A stretch of DNA of 59,236 bases from an uncultured Hyphomicrobiales bacterium (GTDB taxonomy: Bacteria; Pseudomonadota; Alphaproteobacteria; Rhizobiales; Beijerinckiaceae). Shown here piece by piece: positions 25,681 to 34,033 of this stretch (its first letter is position 1; each line of letters begins with the position of its first letter). Where the stretch lies: NCBI GenBank assembly GCA_903851305.1, contig CAINNX010000160.1, forward strand, positions 1 through 59,236, read 5' to 3'. The notes below the pieces were generated by a model. That model worked only from the letters and a program-made list of their open reading frames with translations, did not search any database and was not told the DNA's origin. Both the position numbers and the translations under genes were made by a program.

Positions 25681-27036
25681 ATGAACGGCAATTTCATTTC
25701 CGAACTCTTGCAAAGCATTACAGAGCGCGGCCGTGATTTGCTCGCCAAAGCGCGCGGGCAAGAGGATGCCTCGCCCGCCAATCTGGCGCGCCTCACTGGC
25801 GATCTGCTGACGCGCCGCGGCGAGGCCACAGGTGTTGCCTTGGCTGAAGATGTGCTGACACGCTACGCGCAACTCTCAGGCGATGGACGTCGTGACTTCC
25901 TGATCGAACTGGCATCCGTCTATGGCCCCGACCGACACGCGCTGGACAAAGCCATTGATGCCTATCGTGCAGAGCCATCCGATGTGAATGCCTTGCGCTT
26001 GCATGAAGCCGCAGAACCGCGCCGACAGGAGTTGATCCGCCGCCTCAACCAAGCACCCGGCGGCACCGCCGCACTTGTGCATATGCGCGAAGATTTGTTT
26101 CGCCATGAACGCGCCAAGCCTGAACTGAAGGCACTGGATCAGGATTTCCGTCATCTCTTTTCAAGCTGGTTCAATCGCGGCTTTCTGGTGCTGCGCCGCA
26201 TTGATTGGTCAACGCCCGCCAATATTCTGGAAAAGATCATCCGCTATGAAGCCGTGCATGAAATCCAGAATTGGGATGATCTACGCCGCCGCACAGAACC
26301 CTCTGACCGGCGCTGCTTTGCCTTCTTCCATCCACGCCTGGGGGATGAGCCGCTGATCTTTGTGGAAGTGGCCCTCACGCAAGAGATACCGGATGCGATT
26401 GCGCCCCTGCTGGCCTCCGAGCGGCGCGTCATTCAAGGTGCGCAGGCCAATACGGCTGTCTTCTATTCCATCTCCAATTGCCAGGCCGGATTGCGCGGCA
26501 TTTCCTTTGGCAATTTTCTGATCAAACAAGTGGTCGAAGATTTGCGCCGCGAATGGCCGAAACTCTCGACCTTTGTCACACTCTCGCCCGTGCCGGATTT
26601 TGCGCGCTGGCTTGATGGCGAACTCGACAATGAGGCTTCACCCTTGCCCGCTGACATTCGCCAAACACTAGGTGGGCTCAAAGGCGGCTCAAAGACGACC
26701 CCGAGCGAGCATATGCGCAAGCCTCTGCTGATGGCGGCTGCGCTGTATTTCACGCAAGCCAAGACCGGCAACAATCTCCCGCGAGACAGTGTGGCGCGCT
26801 TCCATCTGGGCAATGGCGCACAAATGGAGCGCATCAACTGGCATGGTGATCTGTCCAAAAAGGGCCTCGCACAGGCCCACGGACTGATGGTCAATTATCT
26901 CTATGAGCTTGATGCCATCGAGGAAAATCACGAGGCTTTTGCTGATCGGGGTGAAATCATCATATCCGCCGATGTGCGCCAGCTCCTCAAGCGCAAAGGC
27001 ACTTCGCGCAACACGCCAGAAGCGGCCGCAAGCTGA
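25681..27036 (+). CDS. malonyl-CoA decarboxylase
   Basis: A 451-residue cytoplasmic enzyme converting malonyl-CoA to acetyl-CoA and CO2. The N-terminal helical domain is followed by the acetyltransferase-like catalytic domain with FYSISNCQAGLRGISFGNFLIKQV (catalytic serine region, about residue 275) and FHLGNGAQMERINW (catalytic histidine). An ATG at 25627 would add 18 residues, but the start at 25681 matches where family members begin and AAAGG lies ten bases upstream. No malonyl-CoA synthetase or malonate transporter gene is adjacent, so it may control malonyl-CoA rather than serve malonate growth. Confidence 0.92.
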   Translation: MNGNFISELLQSITERGRDLLAKARGQEDASPANLARLTGDLLTRRGEATGVALAEDVLTRYAQLSGDGRRDFLIELASVYGPDRHALDKAIDAYRAEPSDVNALRLHEAAEPRRQELIRRLNQAPGGTAALVHMREDLFRHERAKPELKALDQDFRHLFSSWFNRGFLVLRRIDWSTPANILEKIIRYEAVHEIQNWDDLRRRTEPSDRRCFAFFHPRLGDEPLIFVEVALTQEIPDAIAPLLASERRVIQGAQANTAVFYSISNCQAGLRGISFGNFLIKQVVEDLRREWPKLSTFVTLSPVPDFARWLDGELDNEASPLPADIRQTLGGLKGGSKTTPSEHMRKPLLMAAALYFTQAKTGNNLPRDSVARFHLGNGAQMERINWHGDLSKKGLAQAHGLMVNYLYELDAIEENHEAFADRGEIIISADVRQLLKRKGTSRNTPEAAAS

Positions 27037-27090
27037 AGGGTTTATCCCGACACTCGACTCGGTCTATTGTGCCCCCAACGAAAAACACAA

Positions 27091-27100
27091 GGGGGGGGGG
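27091..27100 (+). other. homopolymer of ten G in the ribosome-binding region of the chromate transporter
   Basis: Ten consecutive G residues lie six to fifteen bases before the ATG at 27106 and form its only Shine-Dalgarno-like sequence. Such tracts slip during replication, so spacing and translation could vary. Confidence 0.6.
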
Positions 27101-27105
27101 CCGCA

Positions 27106-27687
27106 ATGGCTGAAGACATACCACCACAGGACAGACCGGACGGCGCGCGAGGCAGCGCGCTGGATGTGCTAATGTCCTTTCTGAAAATCGGCGGCTCGGC
27201 TTTTGGTGGCTCGACGCAGGCCATGGTCTTCCGCGAAGTGGTCGATCGCCGCCAGTGGATGAGCGAGCAGCAATTTCTGGTTGGGCAAGCCATTGCGCAG
27301 GTTCTGCCCGGTGCCAATCCGGTCAATCTTGCGCTTTATATGGGCCTCAAAGTTGCCGGCGGCTTGGGTGCAGCTGCTGCTGTCTTTGGCATGGTCATCC
27401 CCGCTTTCTGCATCATCATGGCCATGGGCTTTGCCTATAGCGAACTCTCCAGCCTGCCCGTGACAAGCTTCGTGCTGCATGGCGTGGCAGCAGCGGGTGT
27501 GGGCGCGACCATCTCGCAAGGATTAAAGACCACCCGCAAACTGCCCAAGCGCGCCTCGACCATCATCGTCGGGCTGGGTGTGTTTGTGGCCATCGGACTG
27601 TTGCGTTGGCCGATGATCCCCGTTGTCATCGTCGCTGTGCCGCTTTCCATCGTCTGGGCCTATCTCGACCAGCGGAGGGCTGCGTGA
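27106..27687 (+). CDS. chromate transporter ChrA, N-terminal half (first short CHR protein)
   Basis: A 193-residue membrane protein of the CHR family with the motif FLKIGGSAFGG and FREVVDRRQWMSEQQFL near its N terminus and GQAIAQVLPGANPVNLALYMG in the middle. It corresponds to the first CHR domain of ChrA. Short-chain CHR proteins come as pairs with opposite topology that together make one transporter. The second gene starts at the stop codon of this one (TGATG overlap). The family exports chromate or imports sulfate-like oxyanions; the actual cargo is not proven. Confidence 0.87.
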   Translation: MAEDIPPQDRPDGARGSALDVLMSFLKIGGSAFGGSTQAMVFREVVDRRQWMSEQQFLVGQAIAQVLPGANPVNLALYMGLKVAGGLGAAAAVFGMVIPAFCIIMAMGFAYSELSSLPVTSFVLHGVAAAGVGATISQGLKTTRKLPKRASTIIVGLGVFVAIGLLRWPMIPVVIVAVPLSIVWAYLDQRRAA

Positions 27688-28241
27688 TGGACAATAAGCT
27701 TCTTGGACTTTTCATTGTCTTCACGCCGCTGTCGCTGCTGTCATTTGGTGGCGGACAGGCGATTGTCGCTGACATTCAATATCAAACGGTCTCTGTGCAT
27801 GGTTATCTCAGCAATGCGCAATTTGCCGATCTCTTCGCTGTGTCACGCGCAGCGCCCGGCCCCAGCACGCTGATTGCAGCGCTGATCGGCTATCAGGTGG
27901 CGGGCTTCTGGGGTGCGATTGTCGCGTGCCTTGGCATTTATGTGCCTTCCTCGCTTCTGGTCTATGGGATTGCCAGCTGGTGGCAGAAGCACAAAACCTC
28001 GCCAGTCAAGATTGCGGTGGAACGCGGGCTCGCGCCTGTGGCGGTGGGCCTGATTTTTGCGGGTGCGCTGGCAGTGGTGCGCGCAGCCCTTGCCAATGAG
28101 CCCAACACCATCATCGTGGCGTTGGAGCTTGTCACATTGGCGATCTGCTGTTCGATTTTCTACTTCTCGAAAATCGGCTCCTACACGGTCGTGTTCACAA
28201 CAGGGGGCTTGTTCTTCCTGATCCATCTGCTTGCTTTCTAA
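27687..28241 (+). CDS. chromate transporter ChrA, C-terminal half (second short CHR protein)
   Basis: A 184-residue membrane protein with the second CHR domain: FTPLSLLSFGGGQAIVADIQ near the N terminus and FAVSRAAPGPSTLIAALIG in the middle, with about six hydrophobic segments. It starts within the stop of its partner (TGATG) behind GGAGGG, so the two are translated together in equal amounts. The pair replaces a single fused ChrA. Confidence 0.87.
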   Translation: MDNKLLGLFIVFTPLSLLSFGGGQAIVADIQYQTVSVHGYLSNAQFADLFAVSRAAPGPSTLIAALIGYQVAGFWGAIVACLGIYVPSSLLVYGIASWWQKHKTSPVKIAVERGLAPVAVGLIFAGALAVVRAALANEPNTIIVALELVTLAICCSIFYFSKIGSYTVVFTTGGLFFLIHLLAF

Positions 28242-28325
28242 GCAGCCACCCGCGCAGCCTCAGGCTCTTGTCTGGGGCTGCCGGAAGGGCCATATCAGTT
28301 CCAGTCCTTGTGGAGCCTGAGCCCC

Positions 28326-30362
28326 GTGTCGAACAATCCCTTTTTTGAAAACTGGTCCACGCCGTTTGGCATGCCGCCCTTCGACCAGATCACGACCGAT
28401 CATTTCAAACCTGCTTACGAAAAAGCGCTGCCGCTGCATGTAGCGGAGATCGCGGCCATTCGCGATCATGCGCAAACGCCAACCTTTGACAATACGATTG
28501 CCGCTTTTGAAAAAGCCGGTGGCGCACTTTTGAAGATCAACAAGGTGTTCTGGAATCTGACAGGCACAGAATCCAATGAAGCTTTACAAAAAATCGAGCG
28601 CGAGATTTCGCCCGTGCTAGCACGCCATGGCTCGGAAATCTTTCTGGATGCCAAAATGCTGGCGCGCATTGAGGCGATCATGGAGGGTCCGGAATGGGCA
28701 AGCCTCAATGCCGAACAGCAGCGCCTGACCGAGCGCATGAAGAAAGCCTTTGTGAGCTCGGGTGCCAAGCTCAATGACATGCAGCGCGCACGCCTCACAG
28801 AGATCACGGCGCGACTGGCTTCCTTGGGCACACAATTTTCACAAAACATTCTGAAGGACGAAGGCGATTTCGTGCTGTGGCTCGAAAAGCCGGAAGATCT
28901 GGCTGGTCTCTCAACCGACTTTATAGATGCGGCGGCAGCTCTTGCAGCCGGACGCGGGCGCGCTGGCCAACATGCGGTTGGCTTGTCGCGCGGACAGGTC
29001 GAAACATTTTTGACCTCCTCCACACGGCCCGACCTGCGTGAGGCTTTGCTCAATGCTTTTCTGGCACGCGGTGAAAAAGGTGGCGAGAGCGACAATCGCG
29101 CCATCATTGCCGAGACACTTGCGCTGCGCGCCGAGCGCGCCAAGCTTTTGGGCTATGAGACTTACGCCCATTACAAGCTTGACGACACAATGGCCGAGAC
29201 ACCAGACGCCGTGCGCGAATTGCTCAATGCAGTCTGGCCACCTGCCCTGCAAGCGGCCGCGCGTGAGCGCGATCGGCTTGCCGCACTGGCTGCAGAAGAT
29301 GGACAGAATGGTCCGTTCCGCAAAGCGGATTGGCGCCACTATGCTGAAAAACTGCGCGCCCGCGATTACGCCATCGACGACAATGCTCTGCGCCCCTATT
29401 TTCCGCTCTCGCGGATGATTGAGGCCGCCTTCTTTGTCGCCACAAAACTTTTCGGCCTGACCTTTGAAGAGCGCCGCGATCTGCCGCTTTACAATCCTGA
29501 TGTGCGCGCCTTTGATGTGAAGGACGCAAGCGGCGCGCATGTCGCACTGTTTCTGGGTGATTATTTTGCACGCGCCTCCAAGCGCGGTGGCGCATGGATG
29601 TCAGCCTTCCGCACGCAGCAAAAGCTTGAAGGCCATATCCGCCCGATCATTGTTAATGTGCTCAACATTGCCAAGCCAGCGAGCGGCACCGATCCGCTGC
29701 TGAGCATGGATGAAGCGCGCACTTTGTTCCATGAATTCGGACACGCGCTGCATGGCATGTTGTCGGATGTGACTTACCCATCCTTGGCTGGCACATCGGT
29801 CTCGACCGACTTCGTCGAATTGCCCTCGCAGCTTTACGAGCATTGGTTGTTGCAGCCTGAAGTCCTGCGCCGTTTTGCGCTCCACCACGAGACCGGCGCG
29901 CCAATCCCCGATACTTTGATGGACAAAATCAAGGCTGCACGCGGTTTCAATCAGGGTTTTGCCACGGTTGAATATTGTGCATCGACCTTTGTCGATCTCG
30001 ACATGCATCTCGATAATTCAGCCGCGGAAGACCCGCTCGCCTTCGAGAAAAAAGTGCTGGATGAAATCCGCATGCCCGATGAAATCGCCATGCGCCATCG
30101 CTCCCCGCATTTTTCGCACATTTTCTCCGGCAGCCATTATGCGGCGGGCTATTACTCCTATCTCTGGTCGGAAGTGCTCGACGCAGATGCCTTCGCCGCC
30201 TTTGAAGAGACGGGAGATGTGTTCAACCCGGCGCTGGCCAAACGTCTGCGTGATTACATTTATGCAGCTGGCAATCTGCGCGATCCGAAGGCGGCCTATA
30301 TTGCCTTCCGTGGCAAGCTGCCGGGGGTTGATGCACTATTGGTCAAGCGCGGTCTGGCATGA
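28326..30362 (+). CDS. M3-family oligopeptidase (oligopeptidase A / peptidyl-dipeptidase Dcp type)
   Basis: A ~678-residue cytoplasmic zinc metallopeptidase. The HEFGHALHG zinc motif stands near residue 468, with a downstream glutamate region in the thimet-oligopeptidase-like catalytic domain; GFNQGFATVEY and SHYAAGYYSYLWSEV are also typical of M3. I chose the GTG at 28326, eleven bases after GGAG; a TTG 18 bases upstream is possible. It degrades short peptides from protein turnover. The DCC-family gene overlaps its stop as ATGA, so they are cotranscribed. Confidence 0.93.
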   Translation: MSNNPFFENWSTPFGMPPFDQITTDHFKPAYEKALPLHVAEIAAIRDHAQTPTFDNTIAAFEKAGGALLKINKVFWNLTGTESNEALQKIEREISPVLARHGSEIFLDAKMLARIEAIMEGPEWASLNAEQQRLTERMKKAFVSSGAKLNDMQRARLTEITARLASLGTQFSQNILKDEGDFVLWLEKPEDLAGLSTDFIDAAAALAAGRGRAGQHAVGLSRGQVETFLTSSTRPDLREALLNAFLARGEKGGESDNRAIIAETLALRAERAKLLGYETYAHYKLDDTMAETPDAVRELLNAVWPPALQAAARERDRLAALAAEDGQNGPFRKADWRHYAEKLRARDYAIDDNALRPYFPLSRMIEAAFFVATKLFGLTFEERRDLPLYNPDVRAFDVKDASGAHVALFLGDYFARASKRGGAWMSAFRTQQKLEGHIRPIIVNVLNIAKPASGTDPLLSMDEARTLFHEFGHALHGMLSDVTYPSLAGTSVSTDFVELPSQLYEHWLLQPEVLRRFALHHETGAPIPDTLMDKIKAARGFNQGFATVEYCASTFVDLDMHLDNSAAEDPLAFEKKVLDEIRMPDEIAMRHRSPHFSHIFSGSHYAAGYYSYLWSEVLDADAFAAFEETGDVFNPALAKRLRDYIYAAGNLRDPKAAYIAFRGKLPGVDALLVKRGLA

Positions 30363-30724
30363 GCGAGCCGCGCAAGACGATCTATTACGATGGCGCCTGC
30401 CCGCTCTGCACGCTGGAGATTGCCCATTATCAGAAACAGGATGGCGCCGAGAATCTGTGCTTTCGCGATGTGTCGCGCGAAGATGAAACGCCGGGCACTG
30501 ATCTGACGCGCGAACAGGCGCTGGCGCGTTTTCACATTCGCAAGGCTGACGGCACGTTGCTGTCAGGTGCGGCGGCGTTTGTCGCGATCTGGGATGATTT
30601 GCCGAAATGGCGCTGGGCCGCGCGTGTTGCGCGTGTGCCGGGAATCTTGCCGATCATGGAAGTGGGCTATCGGCTGTTCTTGCCACTCCGGCCTGCGCTG
30701 GCGTGGCTGGTTCGCCGCAAATAG
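30359..30724 (+). CDS. DCC-family (DUF393) thiol-disulfide oxidoreductase
   Basis: A 121-residue protein with the family signature YYDGACPLCTLEI near its N terminus, which supplies the CxxC pair, followed by FRDVSREDETPG and a hydrophobic C-terminal third (AARVARVPGILPIMEVGYRLF). It overlaps the peptidase stop by four bases. The family is thioredoxin-like, with mostly unproven redox roles. A GTCATTGCGAG repeat begins three bases after its stop. Confidence 0.88.
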   Translation: MSEPRKTIYYDGACPLCTLEIAHYQKQDGAENLCFRDVSREDETPGTDLTREQALARFHIRKADGTLLSGAAAFVAIWDDLPKWRWAARVARVPGILPIMEVGYRLFLPLRPALAWLVRRK

Positions 30725-30727
30725 CCT

Positions 30728-30811
30728 CGTCATTGCGAGGAGCGTAGCGACGAAGCAATCCATGGTGCCACATCTGGCCTTCTGGATTGCTTCGCTTCGC
30801 TCGCAATGACG
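30728..30811. repeat. GTCATTGCGAG-type intergenic inverted repeat, copy 3
   Basis: This is the cleanest copy: CGTCATTGCGAGGAGCGTAG ... TTGCTTCGCTTCGCTCGCAA plus TGACG, arms of about 30 bp. It sits between two convergent genes, 3 and 2 bases from their stop codons, and probably serves both as a hairpin transcript end. Confidence 0.9.
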
Positions 30812-30813
30812 AC

Positions 30814-31887
30814 TTATTCGTCCGTCTTCGCGCCTTCCAGAACTTTCAAGTCTGGCTTCAGCACGGATGCATCGGCCAGTTTCTTGATGAGATGGGACGG
30901 CGTTGCATAGACGTCTTTAAATGCCGCCACCATGTCTTCGCCGGTCATCGGGTTCACTTCCTGATCGCTCTTATCCGCTTCGCTGATGAGATCCTTGTCC
31001 TTCATTGCTTCGTTAAAAGCTTTACGCAAAGCGGCCACACGATCCGTTGGCACGGCTTCGGCTACAAACAGCGGGCGGCCCAACTCGAAGGCTGTGAATT
31101 GCACTTTGAGAATCTGCTTCGTGTCAGGGTCTTCCGCCAGATCAACGATAAGCGGCACGTCTTTCAGATCTTGATGCGGACGCAATCCCATTTGAAAGAG
31201 GATTTTATATTTGCCACTCTGCACCATGTCTTTGTAATGCGGTTTCAGACTGGTCCAAGAAAATGAACCGCGTCCATCAACTTCGCCGCGCTCCATGGCA
31301 AGATTCATTTCATTGCCACCGGGGAAGCCGGCAATGACCTTGAACTTCACACCCATGAGATTGCGCAGCACGTAGGGGATCACCACGCTTTCCGTGCCCA
31401 CACCTGTGCCGGCAATCACCGTCTCGCGATTTTTCAGATCAGCCCAGCTTTTGATTCCGGTGCGCGCATGCACGATGGCAATCGACGTATCGGCATTGAC
31501 GCTGCCAATCCATTGCAAATTGCGCGGATCGAATTTCGCTTTTGATGCCTGTCCCAATAGCGGCTCGAATGGCACACCGCGCTGCGGCGCGCCGATGTTG
31601 GTGCCATCAGCTGGTGCTGCATTGGCCACATGGTTGGTCATCACCAAACCGCCAGCACCTGGCATGTTGCGCACCAGCACGGTCGGATTGCCGGGAATAT
31701 ATTTACCCAGATGACGGCCCACGAGGCGGGCATTGGTGTCATAACCACCCCCTGCCGACAGGCCGACATAGATGGTCACCGTCTTGCCTTTGTAGAAATC
31801 CAACGGGGTCTGCGCATGAGCCGACCCTGTTGATAAGCCAGCCGCCAGTAAAAGGCCGCCACAACGGCCAATCTGCGCAAAATCCAT
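30814..31887 (-). CDS. TctC/Bug-family substrate-binding protein, second copy
   Basis: A 357-residue receptor beginning MDFAQIGRCGG, with a signal peptide ending SAHAQ. Bug landmarks: VGLSAGGGYDTNAR, IPGNPTVLVRNMPGAGG, APADGTNIG and NLAMERGEVDGRGS. GGGGAGGAATTC precedes the ATG at 31887; 18 upstream residues in the frame are not supported. It is an orphan without tctAB. The gene is divergent from the ammonium transporter, with 255 bp between starts in which I see only AT-rich promoter-like sequence. Its last codons abut repeat copy 3. Confidence 0.9.
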   Translation of the reverse strand: MDFAQIGRCGGLLLAAGLSTGSAHAQTPLDFYKGKTVTIYVGLSAGGGYDTNARLVGRHLGKYIPGNPTVLVRNMPGAGGLVMTNHVANAAPADGTNIGAPQRGVPFEPLLGQASKAKFDPRNLQWIGSVNADTSIAIVHARTGIKSWADLKNRETVIAGTGVGTESVVIPYVLRNLMGVKFKVIAGFPGGNEMNLAMERGEVDGRGSFSWTSLKPHYKDMVQSGKYKILFQMGLRPHQDLKDVPLIVDLAEDPDTKQILKVQFTAFELGRPLFVAEAVPTDRVAALRKAFNEAMKDKDLISEADKSDQEVNPMTGEDMVAAFKDVYATPSHLIKKLADASVLKPDLKVLEGAKTDE

Positions 31888-32142
31888 GAATTCCTCCCCG
31901 TTTTTATCTTTATGGGAGGATGATGACCCAAGAATGGGCAATCCGAAAGCCGTTTTGAACGCGAATACGGGACGGAAGGCTCACAAAGCTGTTTTCGGGC
32001 TAAAATCGAGAGGCGGTATATATTTTAGGCAAATACAGCTGAAGCGCTGCTTTTTTAGCTGGCAGGCTGCTTACCCTCTGGGCAAACGCCTCTTTTCTGA
32101 CTAAACGCCGACCCGTCAAAACCAACGGGAGGACGTTCGGCC

Positions 32143-33447
32143 TTGATCCAGAAATCTCGCTTTGCTCTCACGGGCGCGCTCGCCACATGCTTGGCCACGA
32201 GCTTGGCTACCGGCCCCGCATGGGCAGCCGAAACTGCTTTCAGCGCTGCCAATACAGCCTGGATTCTCACAGCCTCTGCGCTGGTGCTGCTGATGACCCT
32301 GCCAGGTCTGGCCATGTTCTATGGCGGCTTGGTGCGTTCCAAAAATGTGCTCTCTGTGCTGATGCACTGCGTGGCCATTGCCTGCCTATCTTCTGTGCTG
32401 TGGCTGGCGCTCGCCTATTCGCTGGCGTTTGGCGAAGGTTCGCCGTGGATTGGCGGGTTTGAAAAAGTCTTCCTGCTGTCGATGGGGCGCGAAGCGCTGA
32501 ACGGGACTTTGCCCGAGAGCGTCTTCTTCCTCTTCCAGATGACCTTTGCCATCATCACCCCAGCCTTGATCGTCGGCGCATTTCCTGAGCGGATCAAATT
32601 CGGTCCTATGCTCGCCTTCTCCGGTCTCTGGCTGATCCTCGTTTATGCACCCGTGACGCATTGGGTCTGGGGCAATGGCTGGCTCATGTCGCTTGGCGTG
32701 ATGGATTTCGCTGGCGGGCTTGTGGTGCATGCGACCGCTGGCACATCGGCACTTGTGATCGCGGCAATGCTTGGTCCGCGTGATGGCTGGCCGAAAGAAT
32801 TGCGCCCGCCGCACAACCCCGGCCTCACCATTATTGGTGCAGGTCTGCTCTGGGTCGGCTGGTACGGATTCAATGGCGGCAGCGCACTCACCGCAGATGC
32901 GGCGGCTGGCAATGCCATTCTCGCCACACATATGTCGGCTTCGGTTGCTGGCCTTGTCTGGATGGCAATTGAATGGGTCCGTTTTGGCCGCCCGAGTGTG
33001 GTCGGCACGGTGACCGGCGTTGTGGCGGGGCTGGCCACAGTCACGCCGGCCTCCGGCTATGTCAGTCCGATGGGTGGCTGCATACTGGGTGTGGCGGGCG
33101 CCATTGTCTGCTTCTTCGCGGTCGACTTCGTGAAGCACAAGATGAAGGTCGATGACACGCTGGACGTCTTTGCCGTGCATGGTCTGGGCGGCATTCTGGG
33201 CACCGTGCTGGTCGCCTTCCTGGCCCACCCGGCGCTTAATGGCGCTGGCTTTGGCGACAATGGCGATGCCATGACCCAGCTGAAAGTGCAGCTGATGGGC
33301 GTGGCGGCGACCGTTGCCTGGTCGGGCATTGTGACGGCCATTCTGGTGGCCGGCATCCGCGCGACGCTGGGTCTGCGGGCGAGCCCCGATGAAGTCGAGG
33401 GGGGGCTCGACCTCACCTCCCATGGGGAACGCAGCTACACATTGTGA
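32143..33447 (+). CDS. amtB: ammonium transporter (Amt/MEP/Rh family)
   Basis: A 434-residue membrane channel with a cleavable signal peptide (ending AWAAE) and 11 membrane segments. AmtB landmarks are present: LPGLAMFYGGLVR, a THWVWGNGW region, DFAGGLVVHATAGTSALV (first pore histidine region) and DDTLDVFAVHGLGGILGT (second). It conducts ammonium/ammonia across the inner membrane. The start is TTG at 32143, ten bases after GGGAGG. Unlike most amtB genes there is no glnK next to it. A strong terminator follows the stop. Confidence 0.93.
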   Translation: MIQKSRFALTGALATCLATSLATGPAWAAETAFSAANTAWILTASALVLLMTLPGLAMFYGGLVRSKNVLSVLMHCVAIACLSSVLWLALAYSLAFGEGSPWIGGFEKVFLLSMGREALNGTLPESVFFLFQMTFAIITPALIVGAFPERIKFGPMLAFSGLWLILVYAPVTHWVWGNGWLMSLGVMDFAGGLVVHATAGTSALVIAAMLGPRDGWPKELRPPHNPGLTIIGAGLLWVGWYGFNGGSALTADAAAGNAILATHMSASVAGLVWMAIEWVRFGRPSVVGTVTGVVAGLATVTPASGYVSPMGGCILGVAGAIVCFFAVDFVKHKMKVDDTLDVFAVHGLGGILGTVLVAFLAHPALNGAGFGDNGDAMTQLKVQLMGVAATVAWSGIVTAILVAGIRATLGLRASPDEVEGGLDLTSHGERSYTL

Positions 33448-33454
33448 GCTTTTC

Positions 33455-33486
33455 AAAAGGCGGCCTACGGGCCGCCTTTTTCTTTT
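33455..33486 (+). terminator. Rho-independent terminator after amtB
   Basis: An 11-bp stem AAAAGGCGGCC / GGCCGCCTTTT with loop TACG is followed by TCTTTT, eight bases after the amtB stop. Confidence 0.88.
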
Positions 33487-33565
33487 CTGCAGTCCGTGCA
33501 TAATCAAACGGACCGAGACAGGACCGGGCCCGCCAAGATGGCCCGCCGCACGGGAGGACAGGCTC

Positions 33566-34033
33566 ATGGCATCCATCACTCTGACGGTGAACGGGAGCGC
33601 ACGCACGCTGGACGTGCGCGACCCCGACAAACCGCTGCTCTACGCATTGCGCAACGACCTCAATCTCAAGGGCGCCAAATATGGTTGCGGGCTTGGCCAA
33701 TGTGGCGCCTGCACGGTCATCGTCGATGGCGAAGCGGTGCGCTCCTGCACCTCGCCGGTCTCCGCTTTTGCTGGCAAGAAGATCACCACGATTGAAGGTC
33801 TGGGCTCGCCCGACAAGCCGCACAAAGTGCAGGCTGCCTTCATCGCCGAACAGGCCGCGCAATGTGGCTATTGCACCAATGGCATGGTGATGAGCGGTGC
33901 GGCGCTGCTGGAAAAAACTCCAAAGCCAACGGCCGAACAAGTGAAAGACGCACTCGCACAAAACCTGTGCCGGTGCGGCACGCATGAGCGCATCGTCAGC
34001 GCTGTGGTGAAGGCTGGAGGAGCACGCGGATGA
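33566..34033 (+). CDS. (2Fe-2S) small subunit of a xanthine-dehydrogenase/isoquinoline-oxidoreductase-type molybdenum hydroxylase
   Basis: A 155-residue iron-sulfur protein. The plant-type cluster uses KYGCGLGQCGACTV plus a later Cys, and the second cluster uses QCGYCTNGM and NLCRCGTHERI. GGGAGGACA precedes the ATG at 33566. It overlaps the large-subunit gene by four bases (ATGA). It passes electrons from the molybdenum cofactor onwards. It has no export signal of its own; in this enzyme group the small subunit is carried through the Tat pore with the large one. Confidence 0.92.
   Translation: MASITLTVNGSARTLDVRDPDKPLLYALRNDLNLKGAKYGCGLGQCGACTVIVDGEAVRSCTSPVSAFAGKKITTIEGLGSPDKPHKVQAAFIAEQAAQCGYCTNGMVMSGAALLEKTPKPTAEQVKDALAQNLCRCGTHERIVSAVVKAGGARG

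Noticed and set aside
32386-33630. 414-codon minus-strand ORF opposite amtB
   Set aside because: It is a shadow of the ammonium transporter, with His/Arg-rich low-complexity translation; it also runs through the amtB terminator.
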